64,000 nt of DNA from Penicillium oxalicum (GCF_001723175.1 NC_064657.1:1721685-1785684), one strand, 5' to 3'. Positions 11,989 through 25,100 are shown, counted from the first letter of the stretch. The notes: generated by a model not told the origin, from the sequence alone. Program-made: numbers and translations.

Positions 11989-12942
11989 CTTGAACTGGCG
12001 ATTCTGAGAAGGGTGCAAGAGGGGTTGGAGGTGATTTGGTGTCCTTGGTTGAATCGAGAGATGATGGAATGGTGGTACTGAAATCTGGAAATCGGGGGAT
12101 TTTGAAAGGGAAAGGGAAAAACTAGAGATAATAGTGGCTTTTCGAGTTACTTTCTCGCAATTTTTTGTCATCGTGGTTATCGCAATCAGTCCTGCCTCTC
12201 ATTGAATGTCCCCTTTCGGCAATCGACAGAGCACACTCTGCATCGATGTTTGCGCGAGGTTCGTCGGGCCTTTTCGTGGTCTCTGTTTGTTTAAACCGAG
12301 CTCTTTGGGGGCCAAAAATCTCTTAGATGGTGATCAATGGGTCTTTTTTTAATCCTCTAGGATTTCGACAATATTTCAAATGTCCCGATGTCTTTACATA
12401 GTTTGCATGCATTGACACACGAGTCGACAACGGTGACCTTGCTGCCCAAATAAGTGCCTTGTTCTTTTGGAGAACTTGTAAATATTTTTTTTGACAAACC
12501 TGCATGGACTCGTGGTTATTTCCAGAGACTCTTTGTTGCTTGATCTGCTGCCAATTGGAATCTGCCGGTCCATGTGGCAGTTCCCTCGCGGTATCTGGGC
12601 GGCACCCACACGCCGAATGTCCCCTACATTCAACCCATCTATTCAAGTTCGAACTTCAACGCTCTCAAATTAAGATACATCGCAGGATCAGTGTATTCCG
12701 AATGGCTCATCATCCGGCATATCTTTCAATGCAAGATTTAAATTGTACATCGCGCGGGTTTCAATATCTGCCTGCCCCTGATTCTGCAAACGTGATAAGT
12801 CACCATCTTCAAAGACCGCTATCGCACGGTTCTTTTTTAACGGCCCACTTAGAGCCTCTCTCACAGATATCGAGCGGGTCGCATCTCTCTTCACGAGGAG
12901 CCCTGTTTGAGAAAGGGGCGGTTTGACCTGTCGCATGGTATG
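11989..12942. other. Repeat-patch spacer, no clear gene
   Basis: Lies between the gag-like frame and the pogo transposase. A minus-strand frame at 12688-12936 (contains SVREALSGPLKKNRAIAV and ALKDMPDDEPFG) reads somewhat like protein, and a larger plus-strand frame (12504-12926) overlaps it; neither matches a family I know. Homopolymer runs are frequent. Possibly transposon flank. Confidence 0.3.
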
Positions 12943-14497
12943 CTACCGCTGGAGAGGCTCGTCAGGGCCCGGCAGAAGAGGCTCCTCGGGGTCCGGCAGG
13001 AGACGCTCTATTACCCGTCGGGTCATGAATGCATCTTCATACATCGCTAATTGATGAAGATAGGCGCGATGAATGTTTAGAAGTAATTTCTGCGGATTAT
13101 GTATACATCGAGCCATCTTGTCGTAATTCCGATCGATCTCAAGGTCTGATGTAGGAGGGGTCTCCGGTATCGGAGACGATGAATGTTGGCGGCCATTGGA
13201 AGGGCCATCCAAAGAGGCATCTTCATCGGGTGTTTCTCGATCAGGTACGACTGGCTCAGCTGCTAGGGTATCAAGAACCTTAGTGCCATCAACTGGCCAG
13301 ATACCGCGGTCTCTGAAGGCCTCACGGATAATACGCTGGTTAAAAACCTTCTTCCGGATTATGCCTAGTATTCGCACGAACTCATTTTTGCTGTAGGGCT
13401 GACCTGGATACACCATCAGTAAGAAATTTATCAGAATGTTCATGAGGATTGATATTCAACGTGCCTGCCCCAGCCGACATCCCGTTATTGAGCTTTTCGA
13501 AATGCTGCTTGTAGTTCAGAAAGGGCTTCCCATCTAGGGGCTGGCAAAGATGCGCTGAATGCGGTGGCAAGCTGAAAGGGATGATATTGTAATCCTTGCA
13601 CTTCGAGAGAAATTCTGCGGTCAAATGCAACCCAGGGCCGTCAAAGATCAAGACACGTTGTTCGCCTTTTTTCAACCGGCCTGGTATAGAGGTTAACATA
13701 TTGAACCGATCGAGCCAATTGAGCGCATTTCGGCGTGTTGTCAATCCACGAGGAGAGACATCGAATGCAGTCTCTTCTGGTAGACCATTTGGGGTCGTAA
13801 GCCACTCTATCATCAAGACCTCCCCTGTGAAGACAACGAAGGGCTCAACCAGATACCCATCGGCTGCTATACATTCGATGACCGTGATATTTTGGCCAGG
13901 AGATACGATAGTGGAGTTGGGGATAGCTAAACCAGCTACCCCAATAGCCCTACGTCCTCTGCCCCCAGTAGGGCGGAAAAGGCATTCGTCAAAGTTGTAG
14001 ACCAAGCGGGAGGGTACATCTCGCAATTGGATCTCCAGAAGATCGTACCAATTCATTAACTGGCTTGCATCTACGGTCTGGTCTGGCTTCGCCTCGTCGG
14101 TAGTTTGCGGTCTAGGCAGAAGATCTTTCTGGTGGCGTTTGATGAAGCGATACGCCCAATTAGCGCTTAGGGGGGGTGGTGGTTGGTCAGGGTCGGCATC
14201 ATTCTGGCGAGTCGCACTCGCCCACTCCGCAATGATTGCTGGCGTAATAGGGATAGACCAATCATGCATCTTCCTAATCCAGCGAACCAGGGCTTCTTCC
14301 TGAAAGTCCTCCAGGGCCCTCCCAACGGGCCGGCGGGCAGATCATGGGCGATGACCGCGTTTGATGCGTCTGCGGAGGGTATCAGCGTTGATGCCATACT
14401 CGCGGGCGGTCTTCGCGAGATTAGGCTTTTTTGCCTGTCGATAGGCTTCTATAGCCTGTTCCATCCGGGCCTCCCAGGATGGATCAGATTTGGGCAT
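12943..14497 (-). pseudogene. Fot1/pogo-type (Tc1/mariner superfamily) transposase, broken
   Basis: Minus-strand transposase reading from an ATG at 14497. Order: a psq-type helix-turn-helix (residues about 10-48, MEQAIEAYRQAKKPNLAKTA), a CENP-B-type DNA-binding segment (ALEDFQEEALVRWI), and a DDE catalytic core. The three acidic residues are in place: VYNFDEC, VLIFDGPG and, after PPHSAHLCQP, LDGKPF. An in-frame TGA at 14342-14344 interrupts the two DNA-binding parts; the frame is otherwise continuous to 13382. A one-base shift between about 13440 and 13382 moves the C-terminal part (KKVFNQRIIREAFRDRGIWP, typical of the family) into another frame, which ends at 12943. I could not fix terminal inverted repeats by eye. 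The element looks recently inactivated: only two lesions in about 1.5 kb. Confidence 0.85.
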
Positions 14498-15185
14498 GGT
14501 GATTGAGAGATGATCAGGTATCCCAGTGAAAATTGAGGTTCATCAGAAATCAGGTAGGTGGGTGCTGGCCGGGCTCGCTGTATGCTTACGTAGGCCACTG
14601 ATACCTTCAACCGTGACACACTCCGTCCGGCTCCGTCGATATCGTGATGCGATACTCCTGCGTACACGTGACGACCCCGTCCTGACTCGTGACCCCGCAC
14701 AAAATGCACAACTTTATGCAGAGCCATCCGTGACCCACGCCTCGAGTGGCTGAGGCTTCAAAGGCGTGACGCTTCCCCGTAAATCACCGACGAGGAGTTG
14801 GCCCCCAACACAACCTCAATAATCATCAGTCAGATCCAGTCAGGGCCCTTCGCATCCCCCATAGCCAAGAAGGTGCACGACCTCTCATGCCTTACCCTCC
14901 CCTCGCACAGGCGGTGCAATCGACACGGAAACCCTTGGCTGATGAAATTTGACGTCATCTTACTGAACCCGATTGGGAACAGTATGTGTTGGAGGTGCCC
15001 AAACATCCAGAAGACTGCACACCGTCTATTCCTGCAGAGGTCAAACCGCAGATCGTCTGGTCGATATAACATGATACCATGGCGCTGAGTTTCTTCAAGA
15101 GTCCGGGGTCAAGAACGGACCGTCGGCCGTGTGAGCATTGAAAGTTTCCAGTCTAAATCTCTACTACCGCTACCATACCTTCACA
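14498..15185. other. Intergenic region with a CRE-like palindrome
   Basis: No gene seen. A perfect TGACGTCA palindrome near 14950, about 235 bp before the secreted-protein gene, is a possible bZIP (CRE-type) site; a single copy proves nothing. The left part may be transposon flank. Confidence 0.35.
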
Positions 15186-15893
15186 ATGCGATCGCTTCAA
15201 GTTGACCGCTGGCTCTTCTTATCCACCCTTGTGTTTTTGGGGCGACCTAGCCTCGCTGAGAGTGTGACGCCCTCAGCACATGGAGAATGCTCGGTCTTCG
15301 AATGGGATCACCAAGATGCGGTCCTACAATACGCCGATCCAATGCAGGTCAGCGGCGCCAAATACTGCGCCAATTCCAAGGACAAATCGCAAGATGTGAC
15401 CTGCCCTCTGGTGGCCGAAGGTGACGCGCAATTTAAATCCCACACGAATGTGACCGCTTTTCACAACGCCACGCTGTACACGCAGCTTGTCGAGAAGGCG
15501 GTTTCTGCTGCCACCCTGGCCATGCCCGCTCCGTACTTCAACGACACTGTCTATGCGCCCATTGACCAGAAACGATCATTGGAAGGAGGGCAGGCGGGCT
15601 ATATCAACTTTACGGCGTTGGAATTTTGCTACACGGGAACGCTGGGAAACTGCCGAGGTTCGATCCAGTCCTCCACCATTGGGAAATTCTGTGCACCTGT
15701 CTGGAGCACCGATGGGGATGACGTCGAGGTTTCAGGATTCTACACTGTTCAAACTATCCCTAAAGACAATGTGGGCAATTACGGTGACCCGTATGCTCGA
15801 CAATCGAGTTCGGATGCTCTTTCGAGCTCCCAGATACAGGATGGATTTTTGGTTGCCGGACTGGCGGTGTCCTTTGCAGCGATTCTTGTTTAG
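15186..15893 (+). CDS. Small secreted, probably GPI-anchored protein of unknown function
   Basis: Single-exon gene, 235 aa from the ATG at 15186 (an upstream TTG at 15138 is in frame but the ATG directly precedes a signal peptide). Residues 1 to about 23 form the signal peptide, ending near RPSLAES. The mature part has six or more cysteines and several N-glycosylation sites (NVT, NAT, NDT, NFT). The C-terminus is Ser-rich (RQSSSDALSSSQIQDG) followed by a hydrophobic tail, FLVAGLAVSFAAILV, ending the protein: the layout of a GPI-anchor signal. I recognise no domain. Likely a cell-wall or plasma-membrane surface protein. Neighbours give no hint. Confidence 0.75.
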   Translation: MRSLQVDRWLFLSTLVFLGRPSLAESVTPSAHGECSVFEWDHQDAVLQYADPMQVSGAKYCANSKDKSQDVTCPLVAEGDAQFKSHTNVTAFHNATLYTQLVEKAVSAATLAMPAPYFNDTVYAPIDQKRSLEGGQAGYINFTALEFCYTGTLGNCRGSIQSSTIGKFCAPVWSTDGDDVEVSGFYTVQTIPKDNVGNYGDPYARQSSSDALSSSQIQDGFLVAGLAVSFAAILV

Positions 15894-16851
15894 TTCTCCC
15901 GTTCGATGTGAGATCGACGGGAGCGTGATATTGATCCATCTTGAGGTTTTGCTGGTTACGAATTTTGCAAATATCGATATTGATTTGAGCACGAGTGCCC
16001 GTGAGATTATCCTGCACTGATGAGCTTGTTTCAGTGTATCGTGTATCGTTCGTAGCTCGAATAGTTCATAGTCCCGTTAATCGTGATGCTTTCTAGAGTG
16101 GCCAATCATAGATGCATGGCCTGTCGATGATCACAGGAATGGCCAGATAGAAATCCAGCTGCATACCACGAATACGGCGTAATCTGACGTTTATGCGGGC
16201 AAAGCACTGGAGGTCTCGGCGCGTAAACGGGCCCTGTTCTGAAAGTGTTCAAGTTTTGGCTGTCCTCGTTATCAGGCAATACCATAATCGATAGTTATTG
16301 AACCGGAACCCTGAATGCTGGGGTTATCAATGTAAGGTAACCCTCGGAACAATCTCCAACAATATGGCATCCGTCCCTAGAAATGGTTGGGCTGTGGTGG
16401 CCGAGTCTTCAACGACGGGCCTCATACTGGAAAGACGTTATCCTAGACTTCTGCTGCGGCGACAACCACCACAGGAAGACCGGACCACTGAAATGTGATT
16501 GAAACAATCATTGGTTCAATCTCCTTTCAAAGAGAATTTCAAAAATTCAAATCGAGAGATGGGATCGGTAAAATTGGATATTGAAACATGCTTGGACACC
16601 CAGTGACCCAAAAGAAACCAGCTTGGACGGTGATGTCATGAAAGCACCCTCAGGCCCCCCAGGACGGATCCAATGAAGATTTTTTCTCGGCGATGCGTTC
16701 CAAGCGATATCTTTGGCAAACGTACATAGGGCAAAAGTAAGTTCTCCCGGGTAGGCAAAAAGAAAGTGTTAAAGGAAGTCAATGCAACACAGTTGATGTA
16801 TGTGTATGTGTCTAGGGATATTATTATTGCGATAATGGAGAAAAAATGGTA
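15894..16851. other. Intergenic region
   Basis: Separates a plus-strand and a minus-strand gene that converge here, so it holds both 3' regions. Only short frames; nothing recognised. Confidence 0.5.
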
Positions 16852-18394
16852 TCATGAATCATCGCGCACAGACACCCGAACTGACCGTTCGACCTTCCAT
16901 CCATTGCCCAGGTTTTGATCGACAACGGGGTTCAAATCTTCCTCACTGCTGCTAGTCGGATTGGCGTGGTGGCTACCCATGATGGTGGTGGTCACCCCGC
17001 CATACTCATCATGCCCGCTCACCGACCATAATTGCGGGGACTCGGGGTGATTGAAATTCGATCGGGACGGTTTCGCGCCATGCGGCACTTGACTGGAGAG
17101 AGGGAAAGAACCGGGTCCCGGGGTGCGGCGACTTCGTGACGCGGAGGAGCCGTCGCGAAGAAATCGGAAGAGGGGACGGAGAGTCGTGAGACATCCGGCC
17201 GTGATGCCGAGGCCGGCTTCGACATTGGACCAGATGGAGATTTGGAAAGTGTTGTCTGGGATATGTGCCATCGTTAGAAACTATCCTTGATCGCGGTACG
17301 GTACCGTGAACCGAGTGAAGAGAGGAGTGGACTGCATACACAAAACCTCACGATCCTTGTAGTGATGGACAAATGGAATGCGAACAATCACGGCGGCACT
17401 CGCACTAAAAATTGCGAGAATTAGCATCAGGCGACCAGCAGGGCCAGTGGCCAAAGGCGAGAGTCGCCAAGATAATCACATGGGAAGACGCACATGCACC
17501 CGATGCCGAGAATGCCGGCAATGGCAACTTTGGTCCTCGCGTTCATGCGCAGGTTCCAGATCAGCGCCACAGGGAGAAGGCCGATGGTGAGGTCGGTGAT
17601 CGCCGCGCCGACGCTGTAGAGATACGCGATGGCAATGAGCGTGTTCTTGTTGATGCAAGTACCGTGCGCACTGGTGGATCCTTGGTGCCAGTAGTAGGGA
17701 ACCGGGTTGCACTGGAAGATGGTGAAGAAGAGGAAGGTGGCACCGACCGCGACGGCCAGCGCCATCGCCGTGTATAAGATCCACGCATGGATTCGATCGA
17801 CAGTGATGCGAAGGAGGGTGATAATGATGGAGATTTTGGCGACGACGCAGGTGATCACGTAGAAGATCTGACCCAGCCACCAGCACTATAACGGTCCAAT
17901 TGTCAAAATCTTGAGCGCCTCGGGTGACTCTTGCGCGCGACTGTCGGCGTCTTCAGAGCGCAGAAACAAGGTGACGTACCAGCAGGGCGTGACGGAGGTG
18001 ATCTGGATACTGGGCAAAGTAAAGGAGTTTCCTCCCCATGCCGTACTTGGTGCCTATGATGCCGCAAACCGCAAAGGCGAGGTTCAATCCCTAGTTGTAA
18101 AGAAATGTAAGTTTTTGACCCTTTGGATAAGTCGCGGGTTCTGGCGCACGTAGTTACGGCGCAATCCCCAAGCCGACGAGACACGAAGCCACCCACCATT
18201 GCGCAAAGCATGATTCCATCATCCCATCCAAATGCGCGCACGATGCGAGTTCGCACAAAGACTCGCAGCAGCACACTCGAGAGGGAGATGCCCAGGAAGA
18301 CAGAGGTGACAATGAGGATCGCCTTACTGCGACTGTCATCCTGCACTGCATCCTCGATGGCGGCCGCAAAGGCATTCAATTTGTCGTCGGCCAT
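16852..18394 (-). CDS. Rhodopsin-domain (PTH11/SAT4-type) integral membrane protein
   Basis: Five exons on the minus strand: 18394-18197, 18090-17980, 17885-17494, 17404-17347 and 17280-16852; about 395 aa. Introns are 106, 94, 89 and 66 nt and all rejoin in frame. The start MADDKLNAFAAAIED is followed by seven predicted membrane segments. Diagnostic family motifs: RIVRAFGWDDGIMLCAM after TM1, GRKLLYFAQYP, the CWWLGQIFYVI segment of TM3, ITLLRITVDR, FTIFQCNPVPYYW, CINKNTLIAIAYLYS, LTIGLLPVALIW, and IWSNVEAGLGITAGCLTTLRPLF in TM7, all typical of the fungal rhodopsin/PTH11 group. The C-terminal tail of about 100 residues is polar, Ser-rich and cytosolic. Members include surface-sensing GPCR-like proteins, but most have no known ligand and there is no CFEM domain here. 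Confidence 0.88.
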
Positions 18395-20444
18395 GTCAGA
18401 GGGGAGCGAACGACTACGACCGGATCGTATTCCAACCGCATTCCACGAGGCTGTACGACAAGAGGTATTCCGAACCGATCAGGTCAAGACCCACGGGCAG
18501 GGACCGCCGGGGTGTAGAAATGAACAAGCGGCTGGAGAAATAGAAAATCGAGTGGGAGAGTTTTTCCGCTCATCGCTCTGAACCCGGGGGGAGAGTTCAA
18601 TCCGGGTTTGACTTTCTCTGCTGATCCCCACGCTGTGGCGCGGCTCTCCTGTTCCACGGTCTGGTGAAAAACGTAGAAACTCTTTTGGGAAGAGATTCGC
18701 CCTCCACAGTGAGGAGAGCCTCCTCAACTGGACTTGGAACACCGACGACTCACTAAAGTGGTACAAGTTGGCCTCTTAGGTCATGCAGAAGCTGTATAAC
18801 GAACCACAAAGAGTATCGAGAAGGGATTCCCACGGAAAGCTCGATCACTATATTCTCACACAAAGGCTGAGAGTTCAACATTAGTGTGTCACCCAATTGC
18901 GAAAAGAAAGCTGGCCTTGTCAGGCATCTAAAGGGCCCAGGCGGAGCTGGCGGAGGCGGGTCTTCGCTTGCGATAGTGACCCAATTTTTATCCTTCCGGG
19001 CTCGTGTCCCAAGGGAATCATTTCACCCGCCATCGATTTCCATGTGGACGACAGAAAGCAGTCTTAGATCTACCTATGGGTGAGAGTATTGATGCCTGGG
19101 CGCGTGTTAGGCTGGCCCGAGGTGTCGAGCGCGGGTCTCAATGGAGTGCATATTGCTCGATCTGATAGTACTACTATCTTTGCGACGACTTTTCTTTTCT
19201 CAGCCCCGACCACTCAAACGTGGCAGGTCGGGGGCAAAGAGACTGCACAATCAGGGAACAACATTCCCAACTTCAACAATTCACTTAGTCACATGAACTG
19301 CCGTCCCAAGGTCGGCAGACGAGGATGATGATTGTCTGCGTCAAGGCGGACCCCTTGCGAAGACCGACGGGCTGGTTCAGTTCATCACGATCGACGCTCT
19401 AACCCCCCCGCCCACCAGGTCAAGGCGTCTGATGCTCCAGGTACAATTCCAATCAAGTCAGATCGCCCATGTGGTTGCCGAGTCTTTGCCGATATTTCCA
19501 CCCGATCCGCACGGCACATGCGCTGCACTAGAGTCCCGTGATGAGCCAGTACCCTCATACAATAGTCCACTATTCATGATCGTCAGACAGGCCGCAGAGG
19601 TTGGCTATCCGACCTCATGCGGCTGCGTAGATCTCGTGCTACCCAAGCTTTCGTGCTCTCGGCCCGAAGGTCTGCTGGCAAGGCCCTCACACATCGCAAA
19701 CTAGTACTATCGGATGATCGGCGAAGTATCCCGTAGAGACGACGAAAGTCCGCGACTATTGAACTATCGAACGATGTTCCCCCATGCTTTCTTCCACGAG
19801 AGGCTGGGCTATTGGATACGGCAGATTTTGAGTCATATGTAAGGGTCGTCCAAATCTCCTCTCGGGGGGATAGCCGAGTGCGAACCTCCCTCGGTTCGAG
19901 AGTGACAAAGGCATATCCTGTACAGTTCCGCAAACCAAGAGGACATCCGTCCGGATTCGAATGCTCAACGATCCCGACACTGCCGCAGTCCGCAACCAGG
20001 AGCCAGAGCCATGGTCGGAGTCCCATGGTGAGATCGGGACCGAACTCTGCATCTGGACCTCGTGGATCGCAGTGGAAATCCATGAACAGTCCCATGCAGA
20101 CGGCGAGAAGGATCAACAAAGTTCCGGGCGAGGAGCCGCATTGGAATTTGCGAGCCGCCCTCGACGGCTGGTGATTGGCTGTTGAGATCCATCCGCTGGT
20201 CCGTCCAAGTCAACCACGGCGGAGTCGGTCGCTGTTTGACTAATTCTCGGGTCGCTGTCACGGCTTATGGGTCGGTGATGAGTGTCGGATCCTGTCCAGA
20301 CTGTGATGTACACTGGCATCGTGGTGACCAAAGTGTTAGAGGCTCCTATGTCTGTCAAACCCCCAATTTAACATATCTGTCAGGTGCCGGAGGACCATTC
20401 TCCGTGATCATTGTCTGGACTGATAGAGTACAAATCCGGGCATA
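18395..20444. other. Long intergenic region
   Basis: Two kb with no gene I can support. A 178-codon minus-strand frame at 19583-20119 begins MLILLAVCMGLFMDFHCD, signal-like and hydrophobic, but the rest shows no domain and other frames overlap it; it may be chance or a relic. The right end adjoins the inverted-repeat element. Confidence 0.35.
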
Positions 20445-21249
20445 CAGTTCAGCGCTACCCAAAAATTGTCCAGCACTACCCAAAAAGTGCGCTAATATCT
20501 TGGCAGCTTTTGGGTAGTGCTGGACTTGCGATCTTGAGTTCTATAAAAATTTTACATCTCACTAACTTATCTTAAACTATATCTTAAAAGACCAGACTTT
20601 CGGACTCGGTCAATAACTCACGGCTCGACTAGTAAAGGCAAACAAAAAAGGTAAAATCAATATTTTATTTTGTGGTTAGTGCTAGACAATTTTTGGGTAG
20701 TGATGAGCTGCAACCTGTACAAAAATCCATAGCACCTTGGCACAGAGCATGGAGAGAGAGACCCGATGGTGCGGAACGAGGACATTCGAGAGTGGAGCAT
20801 CATCCAAGGTCCAAAGATGAGACCAACGCATCTTTACCAGATGCGGGTAACGATCGCAGATTCAGGGCATCATAATAAGGGTTCATGTGCCTTGCACTTT
20901 ATGGCTCTGCAACAAACGCACCATGTCAGTGTACTTGGCATTAATTCTGGGGCATGCTCATCTCGACGGAGGTCTCTGCTACGAGGAGCCACAACGAGGC
21001 CGCGACCACTGGCTTGGCAGTGCCGGTCTTTAATTGCGCCAAGGTCTTCGCTATTTAGGAGATCGCAATGGTCGCTGGTTCGGGGACAGGGACGAACGGA
21101 CTTTGTTGAAGCCCCCCCCCCCCCCCCCCCCCCCCTAAGGAGACCAATTCAAAAACATGCGGGTTGCAGCTCATCACTACCCAAAAATTGTCTAGCACTA
21201 CCCAAAAGCTGCCAAGATATTAGCGTACTTTTTGGGTAGTGCTGAACTG
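20445..21249. mobile_element. 805-bp non-autonomous TIR element (Tc1/mariner-pogo-like MITE)
   Basis: Both ends read CAGTTCAGCRCTACCCAAAA inward and are flanked by TA (20443-20444 and 21250-21251). The bases outside the TA are GGGCA on the left and TGCCC on the right, so the rejoined target would be the palindrome GGGCATATGCCC. TA duplication and the CAGT start are typical of pogo-type elements. Terminal repeats extend about 80 bp; each contains its own hairpin (AGCACTACCCAAAA...TTTTGGGTAGTGCT at about 20472-20521 and 21194-21243). A second inverted pair (about 20679-20713 with 21162-21198) lies inside, and a C24 tract occupies 21112-21135. No transposase frame. The CACTACCCAAAA unit and its complement recur at least six times. 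Confidence 0.8.
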
Positions 21250-22161
21250 TATGCCCATATTGATTCATGGCACCTGGCCCCATATCCAATCACATTTTGC
21301 GGAGTCCTGGTTCTTCGTGTAAAGCATAATGGCTGATTTATCGTCCGGGCACGGTTCACATCCAGGTCACCAGACTGTCTTCAGCGACCCGCGATCTGAG
21401 GGCGACCGGGACTATAACCATTGAGGATAGATTAAGGACCAGAACTCAATACGAACAGATGGTAGTTATGCAGATCACCAATCTTTATTGACTCTTGGCC
21501 CTCTGCACTCACGATGGCCGTTCAAGTACGGCCTGTCAAATCTGTAGGATACTGCATCTTTACTAGGCCCACCGCCTACGCAAGATATGGAAGGCGGAAT
21601 ATCGAATGGTCATGTCCTAGTTGAGCCCTGCATTGAATCCACCTCTAGACTGCTAGTGGCGAGTGATTCTTATTGGGTATGTGGTGTCTCTTTTGGTTCT
21701 GGACCCCTGTGCATGACATGACAGAAAAGGGACTTGACTTCTGTAGTGAAGAGTGTACATGGTGTGAAAGCAGTGCCAAACAGCATTTTGAGAAGGCAAT
21801 TGGCAAGTGTCAGTTGGTTAAATCAATGTTGGGTCGCAGCCCTGTTTGCTTCCGGGGGCCACTGATATGATTACATCATTATACACAACCGCACTAGTTA
21901 AAGCTTGCTTGAAATCTGGCCGACCGAGACTGGAAGCACCCAGTGAATCAAAAGGATGCAACATTGAGACAGCTTCATCTGGCGTACGACACGTGAACTC
22001 CCCGCTTCATGTAGCTTGGCGGTTCGTGCCCAGCAGGCAGTTTACCCTCAGCCCCGCCTTTCTCTACGGATCCGATGTCATTTCCGTGCTTCACCATACT
22101 TCCTTCGGGTCGATGAGCTATTTGTGATAGCGACCGACTTTTAATTGCAAGAGAGCCTGTC
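21250..22161. other. Upstream region of the NLR gene
   Basis: No gene seen; only frames under 95 codons. Contains the promoter of the NLR gene and the flank of the inverted-repeat element. Confidence 0.5.
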
Positions 22162-25100
22162 ATGGAACCCAGGATTCCTCTCATTCACGATGATTATACA
22201 GTTGGATGGATATGCGCCATGCCCCTCGAGATGGCAGCTGCAGAGCTGATGCTGGACACCATGCACCCGAGTTTACCACGCCCAACAAACGATCATAATA
22301 TATACATTTTGGGGAGTATCGGGAAGCACAACGTAGTCATTGCCAGACTACCGACTGATGAAGATGGTGGCGCTTCAGCTGCATTTGTAGGGATGCAGTT
22401 GCTGTCTAGCTTTCCTGCCATCCGATTTGGCTTACTCGTTGGTATGGGCGGAGTTCCAAGTAGCCATGCGGACATTCGACTGGGCGACGTTGTTGTTGGC
22501 CAGCCAACGGACGCTTTGGGGGGCGTGATTCAGTACGATCTGGGTCAATCACTCGTCGATGGTCAATTGAAACGAAGCGGGATGCTGAACCGACCGTCTG
22601 CGGTTCTGCTAGCAGCTCTCGCAACTCTTCAAGCGCATCAACTGACAGAACGTAGCCAGGCTGTCGAGTTTATCTCCAACCTGCAAGCCAAAGCGGCGCC
22701 CCACATTGCTGCCAGATTTACACGACCAATGCAAGAGGATTGCCTATTTCAAGCAGAATACGATCACGTCGCCTCCGATACGTTTAACAAGTGTGATCGA
22801 TCTAAATTGATCTGTCGACCCGCAAGAGAGCACCTAGGACCAGTTATTCATTACGGACTCATTGGATCCGTAAATCAAGCTGTGAAAGACAGCAGGCGGC
22901 GAGATCAGCCAGCTCAAGATCTCGGAATCTGTTATTTAGGGACGAACACGGTGGGACTTGTGAATGAGGTCCCATGTCTGTTCATTCGGGGCGTCTGCGA
23001 CTACGCTGACTCACACAAAAATGAGGACTGGCAAGGCTATGCGGCCGCCGCGGCGGCGGCCTACGCGAAAGAGCTTCTGCTGGCGGTTGCAACCGATCAG
23101 ATCAACAGTAGAGCGATGACACGAGACACTCGTGCAGACTCTGGTAAGAAAATCCAGACTCTGTTTTCACAAAGAGATCCTAGCCCGATTACTAAGTGCA
23201 GGCGCCAGTTCACAGAGATAATTTGCCCCTTTCGCGTTCCATTCGATTCAACGGCTGTACCGGCGATCTCAAATCTCGTGGGACGGCAGGACGAAGTGAA
23301 GGAACTATGGGAGTATCTGCAGCCCACAGATACCCACTCACGAAAGATCGCTGTGATCTATGGGCTTGGGGGAATAGGAAAGACGGAAATAGCAATAAAT
23401 CTTGCTCGAGAATGCAAGCATGATTTCTCCGCTATCTTCTGGCTGCGCGGAAAGGACCGAGTCACACTTTTACGATCTTTGAGCTCTGCCTTGCCTCGAT
23501 TGCCAGGACAGTCGCATGTTGACGTGGGAGTCAATGACGAGGAAGTGGAGCAACGGGCTAAAGACGTGTTGAAGTGGCTAGCAACCGAGGGAAACTCGCG
23601 CTGGCTGATGATTTTCGACAATATCGAGCAATACTGCCCCGTCAATAGGCATAGTGGTGACGGATATGACATTGCTGAGTTCTTTCCCGAAGCTGACCAC
23701 GGCTCTATTCTCATCACCACTCGGCAAAGAAGGCTTGCAGAGCTGGGGAGATCTTTTCCCATCCACAAGCTTGACTCGACCAATGCGATTCAACTCCTTT
23801 TACAAAGCAGCCATCTGTCAACGGAAGACACGGCTCAGTCGCTTGCGGACAATCCAGGTATTTGAGAGCTCTCATGTCCACGCTGTAGTTCTGATACTGA
23901 TGTTGGCAGATGCTATTGCTCTTGTGAGTCGCCTGGATGGACTTCCCTTAGCAATCGTCCTTGCCGGAGCGTTCATGCGCGAGACAGGAACCAGCATCAC
24001 GGAGTACTTGGAGCATTACGAAACATCTTGGTCCTCCCTACAGCTACAATTGAGTCCCGACCACCAGTACCAGCAAGGCAACTTGCTAGAGACATGGCTG
24101 ATTTCATTCCGCGAGATTGAGAGGCGGGACGCGGACGCAGCGAAACTGCTGTTGTTCCTGGCCCGGTTCGACAATCGAGATATCTGGTTTGAGCTTATTA
24201 AGAATAGCTCACATAGCCCCAATCTACCCCGTTGGTTGGAGAAAACCATATCGAGCGAGTTTGCTTTCCAAGCCAGGGCCAGGGCACTCATTGAGTTCTC
24301 CTTACTTGAGGCCAAAGAACATGGAGGCTATGCGATACATCCAGTCGTCCAAGACTGGTGCATCCATCTTGCCAGTACCGAAGAAACTGTGGATTCGGCC
24401 GTGCTCGATGAACTAGCACTGATTTCCGTTGGATACACGGTCCCAAACTCAAGCGACAGAGATTATGCGGAGCTTCAGCAACGGCTTCTTCCCCACGCGA
24501 ACCGTGTCCGACAAAAGGATTGGCCAGAGCACGATGCCCAGGTGTGGGGAGCAGTCCTTCATATAGGAACCCTCTACCAAGACCAGGGTAATCTGACAGT
24601 GGCAGAGGAGATGTACCAGCGAGCACTAGTGGGCTTCGAAAAGGCTAGTGGCCCTGATGATGAGTCAACTCTTGGAACGGTGAACAATCTTGGTCTTGTC
24701 TACTATAATCAGGGCAAGCTGAAAGCGGCAGAGGAGATGTATCAGCGAGCACTAGCAGGCTTCGAAAAGACCCTCGGGCCTGATCATACCTTGACTCTTG
24801 GAACTGTCAATAATCTTGGCCTTATCTACTCTGATCAGGGCAATCTGGAAGGGGCAGTGGCGATGTATCAGCGCGCCCTGATCGGCCAGGAGAAGGCCCT
24901 TGGTCCTGACCACATGTCGACTCTTGTTATAGTTAACAATCTTGGAATTGTTTACTCTGAACAGGGAAACTTGAAAGAGGCAGAGCGAATGTATCAGCGA
25001 GCACTGGTCGGCCAAGAGAAGACCCTTGGTCTTGACCATGCGTCTACCCTCAGAACAGTGAACAACCTCGGGGTTCTCTACATGGAACAAGGAATGTTTG

